From Kappaphycus alvarezii (Eukaryota > Rhodophyta > Florideophyceae > Gigartinales > Solieriaceae), in assembly GCA_002205965.3 (NCBI GenBank), contig NADL03000595.1:31075-95074 (forward strand): a stretch of 64,000 nt of DNA. The letters run 5' to 3'. Position numbers and translations under genes: made by a program. Positions within the stretch are counted from its first letter, which is position 1. The number at the start of each line of letters is the position of its first letter. Below are positions 54,967-64,000 of this stretch, piece after piece. The notes under the pieces were generated by a model that ran no database searches, had not been told where the DNA came from, and saw only the letters and a list, made by a program, of their open reading frames with translations.

Positions 54967-56456
54967 TGATATAGGTAAATCGGCGGGGAGGAGATCCTCA
55001 GAACCAATTACCCTGAGAAGGAGGTGTTGCGAGCGACAAAAGTGCTGCCGTGGTATTGTTGAACGAACAAAAGGGAGTGTATATAGAAGAGAGTTGAGGA
55101 AGCTACAAGCAAGTATAAAAGGGGCAGGGTCTACCACCGACGCTCTGCGACTAGCGTAAGAAAAAGTTTTCTTGGGTCTGAAGTTGACTCTCAACTTCCT
55201 ACTACTCGGGACTTGGCTTGAAGTTGTCTGCCAACTTGCTTGACCTCTCCATGAGGAAGCAGTTTACTCAGCTTATATAGACTTTTGGCTACCCCTAAAG
55301 TCCGAACAAAACTACAGAAGATACTAAGAAATGCATAAAAATACTTTGTGTGGACAATATACTCTAAGCAAAAGATACTTAAGAAACTAACAATTAATTT
55401 GGTCCTCTTATTTCCCATTCTCTAAATCAGATCCAAACAACTCCTCTAAAATATCCATGCTGTCCAAGCAGTCCCCACAAATATCTGCGAATGGCTCACA
55501 ACTCTCTATTTCCCCTGGGAGATATCTAGACTACTAAAGATATCTCCATCCGGTTCCATCGTGGGCACAACTTGATCCATACTCTCTATTCCAGGCCCCA
55601 CCGGTCCAACACTTTCCATGCCCCCTGTTGCCTCATCTTCCTCATCCTCCTCCTCCTCCTCCTCCTCCTCATCCTCTTCTTCCTCATCCTCATCCTCCTC
55701 ATCCTCCTCATCCTCCTCATCCTCCTCATCCTGATCCTCGTACACTAGCTCAGGGGCTAACCATTCCTCGAAGGACTCCCCGCTCTCCTCCTCGACCTTC
55801 TCAGCCTCTCCCGGACTTACCTCCCTCGCTTCTTCTTCTATGAAGAGGCGGCGCACGAACTCGATGATTTGCTTCTTTGTTTGCCGCCGGATGTAGTCGT
55901 CGGCATCGGTTGGCCCGTAGGCGGCGAGACGAAGGCCATTGATGGAACGGGAAGGGCGGTTTTTGGAAATAGGGACAGAGGGGCGAAGGTTGCTCATTGT
56001 GATAGAAGTTGGGGAACAGGAGGCAATGTGGGGTGCTTTGGGTGTGTGGGGGAGAGGGGTGATGAGTAAAATGATCGGGGGCATTTGGAACTTAGAATAA
56101 AGGGGTTTAAATAGGCTCCCGGGGCAGGTTCTATAGATTAGGAATAGGTAAAATAAATCTGCAAGGGATTTTGCAATAGTGCATTTGCGCCCTTCTTCTC
56201 AAAAAAAGGCGAATTTGGAGGAGGAGGTAAGCTAAAAGGGAAAAGGGACTTGATTCGGGGTCGATTCAGAGGGTTAAATACAGTATAAAAATATCTAGAT
56301 AAAATGGAAGTAAATTTGGAAATGACGGTTGGAGAAGTTAGGGGCGGGATCGTTGTAGGTTGCTGGATTACACGAGGGGAGGACCATTTCCTGTATTACG
56401 TGAAGGGAGGACCATTTCCTGTATTAAATGAGGGGAGGACCATTTTTTGTATTACA
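54967..56456 (-). repeat. 3' LTR of family B copy 3
   Basis: Minus-strand start TGTAATAC at 56456, end at 54967 (TATATCA), 1490 bp. TATATAAG box near 55270. Tandem U3 units at 56360-56456. The polypurine tract CTTGAGAAAGGGGG lies just upstream on the minus strand (about 56457-56472). Confidence 0.93.
55410..55997 (-). pseudogene. LTR acidic-protein frame in 3' LTR of copy 3
   Basis: Same layout as 38180-38794: MSNLRPS start at 55997, RRLF helix, Glu/Asp run, EPDGDIFSSLDIS segment. Interrupted in this copy. Confidence 0.75.
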
Positions 56457-56509
56457 CGCCCCCTTTCTCAAGGCGAACGTCCCGGGTCGTCACTGCTCTT
56501 CTTCTGCTT

Positions 56510-57590
56510 CCGTTAGTGTTCGCTGTCTTATTGATAAGATGTATGGTCTCTCAAACGGGTACGGATGCAACTGATTACCAATATGATGCTCTAAAAAGTA
56601 GGTTCGCATTACTGGTACCTCACTTTGTAGCATAGCCTCATATATTGGTTTGATCACATCGAGGTGGGGTTGAATACATTCTTCTTCCGTGACTCTTCCG
56701 AATCTTCCAAGAGTGAAAAAATATATGTGATATGCAAACTCTTCCGGAAGATGCCGGAGGAATGGATGTCGATAAGAAAAGAAGACGCGCATCATCAAGA
56801 ACGAATCTCGTAAGATAAGTGCGGTCCATGTAGCGCCCTAAAACATAAACAGATGCTTATCATGAAATAAGAAATGACCTGCGCATCGTTCGCATCCTCG
56901 GATATATTGCGCAGCCAAAAAGATAATCTTCTTCTTCCGACTGTATGCTGTGCATGGTTGTGAAGCAAAGCTAGAGATGAAGTTGTGGTGGACGGTCCCG
57001 ATGAATGGCCGCGACCAGCTCCTGACGTACTGGGACCTGCACGAGGTCCACTCGGGGGACGACCGGAACCTCTTCTGGGCGGGTTGTTGTCTCCTGAAGG
57101 TCCTCCTCTGGTCATCATCACTGCTTCAGGAGGATCCTCGCCGCCTCCAACGTTCCCAATTTGTGGCGGAGAAACGTAAGGTTCCCATAGAGGATACGGG
57201 ACCAGCCTGTATTCCATATCCGGGGGTAAGGCGTAACCTCTCAGTCGCACGTCTTGGTTGTTCTTGAGAAATACGTAAATTGGACGGATAATATTCAGAT
57301 ACGTTTGCGACAAGTCTCCAGCAGCTACCATTCCATATCTTCCTATAGAGTAATGATATATTACCTCCACAAACTCTGGACCTGCTTCCGTGAACCTTCC
57401 GTTTTGGAATGAAAATAGAACTCTTATTAATAGTCGGAAATCTTCTTGAGGTAGCAATGGTCCGTTCAACGTACGAAAACATAGGCATATATTAATGTAG
57501 AAATGGATGATTACGTGGAGTTCGTAGTAGTCCCGCGTAACCGAGATGATCCATTCCCAGGCCCTTTTTCCTCCCATAGGAATCATTCTA
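56510..57590 (-). pseudogene. Pol tail of copy 3: duplicated unknown domain
   Basis: Domain 1 at about 57560-57160, Pro/Gly/Arg linker at about 57150-56990, domain 2 at about 56940-56510. Here one open frame (56795-58366) runs from the integrase core through domain 1 and the linker into domain 2. This shows that the tail is part of Pol and not a separate gene. Confidence 0.88.
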
Positions 57591-57599
57591 TAGTTAAAG

Positions 57600-60500
57600 A
57601 TGAGTATGCCCCGTGGTTGCGCATAGTCCTGTGTGAGAAGGAATTCTTCAGGCCTCTGATGGTAAGGGACCAGACGACGTGCATGGATGGCCCTCCTTGA
57701 TCTCTTCCCTGAGCTTGAACAGAGCTGATAGTGCGGGTGTCTTTCCTCCGTGACGATGCAAGGGTTCGAGTACTTGGTTTGGAAGGCCGGCCACTTCACA
57801 GCCTGCTGCATTGCTTTTCCATGTACTACAAGTACTTTACAGCCAACTGAAAAGGTTCTGACTGCAGGTTCTGCATCCTTATTTCTTGTCTGTGTTAGCG
57901 CGCGGTGTGATCTCCAGCCTTCGGTGGCCAGTAGTTCAACTTCCCTACTCTCTTCATCGATAATATTTGTTTCCATGTCTCTCTTTAACATTCTAGGAGC
58001 CCTTCCGTACATTAGCTCGAATGGTGAGCGTCCATTTCTTCCTCTTCTTCGACGGTAGCCGTATAACACTTTTGGTAAGGCATCTTCCCACTGGATTTCA
58101 TTCTCCAACATAGTTTTCGATATTGCTCGTTTGATGGTTCCAACCATCCTCTCCGCTTTCCCGTTGGACATAGGAGCGTATGCGAGAACGGTCTTCAGCT
58201 GAATCCCTTTCTCTTCCAAGAAACGAAGCAGTGAAGTTGCAGTAAAACAAAGGGCGTTATCCGAGATGATCCTTTTTGGAAGACCAAACGGTTCAATTAT
58301 TTCTTTTTCGATGAATCTCAGTACCACCTCAGCATTTGCCTCCTCGATGCAACTGCTATTGGCCATCCAGTAAGATGTTCCACCCCTATAAGGAGATATT
58401 TGTTTCCGGAAGAAGTTTCCTTGAACGGGCCTGCGAAGTCAATTGAGAAGGTTTCAAAGAGACCGGAAACTGGAAAACTTAGAGTTGTCTTATACTTCCG
58501 TATTGGAGTGAATTTTTGGCAGTTGTCGCAGCTTTTCACGAAGTTATAGACGTCCTTATGGATACCGGGCCACCAGAATCTCTCAGTTACGAATGTTTTG
58601 GTTGTTTCGAGATCCCAATGCCCTAGCTCATCATGGAAAGTCCTCAATATCTTCATTCTTTCTTTCAAAGGGGCCACTAGTCGGGGACCGGCTTTAGTGT
58701 GCCGGAAAAGTTTCCCATTCCACAATGTAAAAGCCTTTTGATTCCTGCGTACCCAATTTCGGTGTTCAAGATCAACCTTTCTCATTTCTAGTCCATCGAG
58801 GAATTTGATCAGTCCGTGAATATTAGCTTCGTACTCGTTATCGTTCGGCAACTGCAACTCGGCGACTCCGACGATGTCCTCCGAAGCTTTTTCATTGGAA
58901 TCAGTGCGTCCCTCAAGCGGGATAGGTAATCGCAGGCTGATTATTGCGTCCGGGTCTATACACAATTTCAAACCGATATTCTGCGAAAATGTCGAGCCAT
59001 CGGGCCAAGCGGTGATGTACATCCTTCTTTTGGAATGCTGTTTTAAGTGCCTGGTGATCAGTTATCAAGACAAATTTCTCGAGTGATAAAAGGTATATGC
59101 GAAACTTTTTCAGCGCGAAGACGACAGCTAGCGCTTCTTTCTCGCAGACTGAGTATCTCTTTTCTGCGTCATTCAGAGTTCGGCTTGCGAATTGAACAGG
59201 GTGTAGTCTTCCGTTTTCATCTTTTTGGGACAAAACGGCACCCAAAGACCGTTCTGAGGCATCTGTCTCCACAACGAATGGTCTCTTGAAATCTGGGTAC
59301 ATGAGAACTGGGGGACACATAGCTTATCTTTAAGCTCCTGAAATGCAGTTTCCATTTCCTTGTTCCAGTAAAATTTTCCTTTCTTCGTAGTGCTGGCATG
59401 TAACGGTGCTGCAGTCTTGGCGAAATCTTTTATAAATCTTCTGTAATATGAGGCCAGTCCTAGGAAGCTTCGGACCTCCGTCTTTGAAGCGGGCCTTGGT
59501 GCCAACTCGATTTTTTTCGTTTTCTCTGGATCCACTCTAATTCCCTCTTGGTCGACGATATGACCGAGTAATTGGATAGAAGTTTTCGCAAAGAAGCATT
59601 TGCTCAACTTAATTTTCAAGCTATACTCCGATATCCTCTCCACAACTGTATTGAGGTGCGAGATGTGCTGATCCAATGTTTCTGAGAATATGACGACATC
59701 ATCGATATAGACTCTTGCGAATGGAAGTCCTTTCAAAACCTCGTTCATCATTCTTTGGAATGTAGCTGGTGCATTCATGAGACCAAAAGGCATCACTTCG
59801 AACCTGAACGTACCGGCTTTGCTGGTAAAGGTTGTTTTTTCCTTACATTTTTCATCCAATGGAATCTGCCAATAGCCAGTGTAAAGGTCAATTGAGGTGA
59901 AATATCTCCCGTCCTTCAGGTCCTCGAGGATCTCCTCTATGTTCGGAATCGGAAATCGATCGGGTATCATTCTCTGGTTCAGTTGTCGGTAATCGACGCA
60001 AAAACGCAGCTTTCCACCTTCTTTGGTGCGACCACAACTGGAAACGACCATGGGGATGAAACTGGTCGAATAATATCATTTTTCAGCATACTTGTAACAT
60101 TTTCTGAGATAAATTGGTCATATTTTGGCGGTTGACGTCTAGGCTTGTGGTAAATCGGTTGAGTGTCGGTAAGTTCGAACGAGTGAGTAACCGGTACACT
60201 TGCTTGTCTCAAATCTGAAACGCTCCATGCAATTACTTCGGAAGATGTTAACATGTCGGATATTTTCAGTGAGGCGGGGCGGGAAGGTGCTGCACTTTTC
60301 CTTGGATTTCTGCCATTTGGCGCCCTTTTTCTTCTTGATCCCAACCTCAATATTTTGAAGGACCTCTTCCGTCGTGCTCACATCTTCATATATGGAGTTC
60401 GCGTATTCTTATTTTCTTTGCAAAGGTAATCTTCTTTCATGCTCCGAATTCTGTCCTTTGATTCGATATCATCGCAAAAAGAAACACATTCGGGTTTCAA

Positions 60501-61400
60501 ACTTATCCTAGAATCCAGTCGTCATCTGTTTCAAACCCGGAATCATAATCGTCCCATGCCATGTTCATTAACCCCCGAGGGTACCCTTTTCCACTTCCGA
60601 AAGTGTTAGTTGGTTCCGAATCTTCGCTGTCATAGCTAGAAGTGAAATCTTCACTGTCCGTTTCTTTTAAATCTTCAGGATGCGTGCTTTTGTCGAAATC
60701 CAGGGGCATCTTCACGGTTCTGCCGTCAATATTAACTGAAACCATTTGGTTGCCCAAGTCAATGCATGTCCCTAGTCTTTCCATGGTAGGGCAGCCAATG
60801 ATTGCATCGAAAGGGAGATCCGGCATGACAAGAAAGTCTACATCAACTTTAGAGTCCCCAAAGAACACGGAAACCTTGTCAACAGTGCCCATGCATTTTG
60901 AGACGGTTCCATCCGCTACAGTTATTTTTCGAGTCGTTGGAGTAATTTCGAGACCTAGATCTGTCACCAAAGTTTCTGAAATGAGGTTTGGAACAGCACC
61001 CGAATCGAAGAGAGCTTGGGTTTTCATACCCAATACTTTGACTGGTACCAGCTTAAGACGTCTTGGTGCTGTCGAGGCCGATTGAAGAAACAGTTTCTTA
61101 CCTTAGCGGACTTATTAGACCTGATAATTTTTTGAGTTCTTTTCTCGCATCCTCTGCGTCGCCCCTCAAAAGTTGACCAAACGTTATCCCAGTTGGGGCC
61201 GATGCAAGCTCAGCCACCAAATTGTACCTCTTCACATACTCTAGTACGTCCTTAGAGATACTCTTAACTTTCTTACTCTTTTTCGTCCTTCTTGGCCGGA
61301 GTGACTCCCACTCCTGGAACAACTTGATCAGACCTCTTGGTTCGAGGAGGTACAGGTGCTGGGATATGCTCCAGCATTCCATACTCTAGCCTAGGTTTCT
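57600..61400 (-). pseudogene. pol: family B pol, copy 3
   Basis: Protease at about 61030-60770 (ALFDSGAVPNLI). RT at about 60110-59390 (CVDYRQLNQ, YIDD near 59710). RNase H at about 59310-58910 (ETDASERSLG). Integrase HHCC at about 58700-58500. DDE core and GPY/F-like module at about 58450-57640. Functions as for copy 2. Nearly whole, with a few breaks. Confidence 0.92.
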
Positions 61401-62443
61401 TCGATAAAATGTTCCCTTCCCCATCCCTTTTTGTCACATTGACTTGACTAATCTCTTCAGCGATGGATACGTTACCGGCATCCGTCAACCTTTGATCCCT
61501 TCTATTTTGTAAGATTTTCACCTCTGGTCCTGACTCACTCCTCGCTTCCGATAAATTTGCTCTTCTGTTGTCTTTAGACCAGCAGTTACTTTCATGATGC
61601 CCATATCGACCGCACTTTGCACAACGAGTGTTTCTATGTGGATTATCAGGACACCTGTTTGCAAAGTGTCCAGGCTTGTGACAGTAAGAACAGACTTCTG
61701 CGGCCTTAGGGGCCCCAGACTGGTTCTTCTTAATGGTAAGAGTAAGGCTTTCCAACTGCGAGGTTATCATGTCAAGTCGATTATCGAATCGGGTTTCCAA
61801 CCTTTCTTCCAAGTTTTTGACATCGCTCCTGACAGATTCTAATGCCGCTGCACTAGTAGCCGGCCTTTGATAATTCTTTTCAGGATGTACGATAGACATC
61901 GATGTGCGGGTTTCCCTCGGTACCTCACTCAGTGACTGAAACGTCTCCGAATTTTTGACAAATTCTACTATGGTACCCTTCAGTTCATCAAAAGTGTGAG
62001 GGCCCTTGATGAGGAGGAAATCGGAGAGCCGCTTATCCCCATAGCCGCCTTACGCAGCATTCCGTACTTGGCTTGGGCGTTGAACCCAGCCTTTTCATAA
62101 AGATCACACAAGTACACCAATGAGCTTAACAAATCGTCGAAGTTGAGCCGGGCCTCTATGGCGGTACGAATCATCTCATCTGGTTCTACCTCCTTAGCAT
62201 ACTCTTTCACAAGCCACTCACATACCTCACCGAAGTTACGCCCATTCCCGTTAAGAGACCACCCGTCGATAAACTTGGACTTATATTTGTGCTTTGCGTC
62301 ACCATGAAGATAGGCGAAGATACTTGCGGCCTTCTCTTCATCGCCCTTCTCTCGCATCACAACGTTGACATATGTGTAAAGAAACTCCTCAACGTCTTCA
62401 GTCTTGCCCCTGTGAACGTTATACGAGCAGCGTTGAGATCCAT
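61401..62443 (-). pseudogene. gag: family B gag, copy 3
   Basis: Starts at the ATG at 62443 (MDLNAARI). The capsid core runs to about 61980, with a coiled-coil-like stretch (residues around LEERLETRFDNRLDMITSQL) near 61830-61770. Paired CCHC knuckles at about 61690-61570. Nearly whole. Confidence 0.88.
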
Positions 62444-62528
62444 GATTACAGAAAAGAAATCCCCCGAAGTGTTCCTTACTACTGCTCAACTCGAATACCT
62501 CGGGTGCAACCCCCACAAGAGTACCAAA

Positions 62529-64000
62529 TGATAGGGGTAAATCGGCGGGGAGGAGATCCTCAGAACCAATTACCCTGAGAAGGAGGTGTTGCGAGCGACA
62601 AAAGTGCTGCCGTGGTATTGTTGAACGAACAAAAGGGAGTGTATATAGAAGAGAGTTGAGGAAGCTACAAGCAAGTATAAAAGGGGCAGGGTCTACCACC
62701 GACGCTCTGCGACTAGCGTAAGAAAAGTTTTCTTGGGTCTGAAGTTGACTCTCAACTTCCTACTACTCGGGACTTGGCTTGAAGTTGTCTGCCAACTTGC
62801 TTGACCTCTCCATGAGGAAGCAGTTTACTCAGCTTATATAGACTTTTGGCTACCCCTAAAGTCCGAACAAAACTACAGAAGATACTAAGAAATGCATAAA
62901 AATACTTTGTGTGGACAATATACTCTAAGCAAAAGATACTTAAGAAACTAACAATTAATTTGGTCCTCTTATTTCCCATTCTCTAAATCAGATCCAAACA
63001 ACTCCTCTAAAATATCCATGCTGTCCAAGCAGTCCCACAAATATCTGCGAATGGCTCACAACTCTCTATTTCCCCCTGGGAGATATCTAGACTACTAAAG
63101 ATATCTCCATCCGGTTCCATCGTGGGCACAACTTGATCCATACTCTCTATTCCAGGCCCCACCGGTCCAACACTTTCCATGCCCCCTGTTCCCTCATCTC
63201 CTCATCCTCCCTCCTCCTCCTCCTCCTCCTCATCCTTCTTCCTCATCCTCATCCTCTCATCCTCCTCATCCTCCTCATCCTCCTCATCCTGATCCTCGTA
63301 CACTAGCTCAGGGGCTAACCATTCCTCGAAGGACTCCCCGCTCCCTCCTCGACCTTCTCAGCCTCTCCCGGACTTACCTCCCTCGCTTCTTCTTCTATGA
63401 AGAGGCGGCGCACGAACTCGATGATTTGCTTCTTGTTTGCCGCCGGATGTAGTCGTCGGCATCGGTTGGCCCGTAGGCGGCGAGACGAAGGCCATTGATG
63501 GAACGGGAAGGGCGGTTTTTGGAAATAGGGACAGAGGGGCGAAGGTTGCTCATTGTGATAGAAGTTGGGAACAGGAGGCAATGTGGGTGCTTTGGGTGTG
63601 TGGGGGAGAGGGGTGATGAGTAAAATGATCGGGGCATTTGGAACTTAGAATAAAGGGTTTAAATAGGCTCCCCGGGCAGGTTCTATAGATTAGGAATAGG
63701 TAAAATAAATCTGCAAGGGATTTGCAATAGTGCATTTGCGCCCTTCTCTCAAAAAAGGCGAATTTGGAGGAGGAGGTAAGCTAAAAGGGAAAAGGGACTT
63801 GATTCGGGGTCGATTCAGAGGGTTAAATACAGTATAAAAATATCTAGATAAAATGGAAGTAAATTTGGAAATGACGGTTGGAGAAGTTAGGGGCGGGATC
63901 GTTGTAGGTTGCTGGATTACACGAGGGGAGACCATTTCCTGTATTACGTGAAGGGAGGACCATTTCCTGTATTAAATGAGGGGACCATTTTTTGTATTAC
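62529..64000 (-). repeat. 5' LTR of family B copy 3 (cut by the window edge)
   Basis: The LTR end TATCA is at 62529 (minus strand), followed by the primer-binding site TGGTACTCTTG (about 62526-62516). TATATAAG box near 62835, acidic frame at about 63553-62960, U3 repeats at the right edge. It differs from its partner mainly by lengths of short homopolymer runs. Confidence 0.9.

Larger units (their letters stand above)
54967..64000 (-). mobile_element. Ty3/gypsy family B, copy 3 (runs to the window edge)
   Basis: Minus-strand element with 3' LTR 54967-56456, tail domains, pol and gag, then a 5' LTR from 62529 to the right edge, where only the final base or so is missing. Very similar to copy 2 throughout, so both are young. 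A few breaks, at different places from copy 2. The right target duplicate lies outside the window and cannot be checked. Confidence 0.95.

Noticed and set aside
55628-55843. Pro/His-rich frame on the plus strand
   Set aside because: Another shadow of the same low-complexity tract.
1-64000. CRISPR arrays, prokaryotic operons, rRNA
   Set aside because: No spaced short repeats, ribosome-binding-site/operon layout or rRNA-like sequence seen. The content is wholly eukaryotic transposons.

Overview
This window is a eukaryotic transposon graveyard. I see no host gene that I can name, no rRNA, no working tRNA gene and no CRISPR. It holds interleaved Ty3/gypsy, Ty1/copia and non-LTR elements, many inserted into one another. 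The combination of a chromodomain Ty3 element, non-LTR elements with a restriction-like endonuclease and a tRNA-derived SINE fits a repeat-rich fungus or other unicellular eukaryote. The sequence does not settle the taxon.

Layout: 1-10849, the 3' part of a Ty3 element (family B) whose 3' LTR is split by a complete chromovirus (element A, 3169-9935). 10930-11911, a copia gag remnant (-). 12120-14770, a decayed LINE (Line-II) split by an LTR. 14930-15372, a Line-I tail. 15550-18560, a very old family-B copy. 18560-21600, mostly unrecognised AT-rich DNA. 21599-21915, copia gag. 22012-22966, a palindromic repeat split by an LTR. 23054-26175, two Line-I copies (-). 26176-27575, a solo family-B LTR (-). 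27576-29468, Line-II. 29469-40250, another Line-II (-) split by a family-B element with matching target duplications (30086-39235). About 40340-41942, a decayed LTR. 42020-43080, copia RT/RNase H (-). 44330-52400, a Line-I copy split by an old chromovirus (element A', 44730-51906, -). 52430-54720, Line-I split by a solo LTR. 54967 to the right edge, a third family-B element (-).

Family B is the most unusual. Its LTRs, up to about 1.5 kb, carry their own reading frame for a very acidic protein of about 200 residues. The LTR has one TATA-like box before that frame and a second one for the genomic RNA. Its Pol protein has no chromodomain. Instead, the integrase is followed by two diverged copies of a domain of about 120 residues that I do not recognise, joined by a Pro/Gly/Arg-rich linker.

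The chromovirus family (A and A') has a long leader between the 5' LTR and gag. In both copies it holds a reading frame with U1-type C2H2 zinc fingers and its own AATAAA, then an antisense tRNA-derived SINE, then short tandem repeats next to gag. This looks like captured cargo that the family has kept.

The LTR elements are treated as fossils: their breaks are counted only roughly and are not located.
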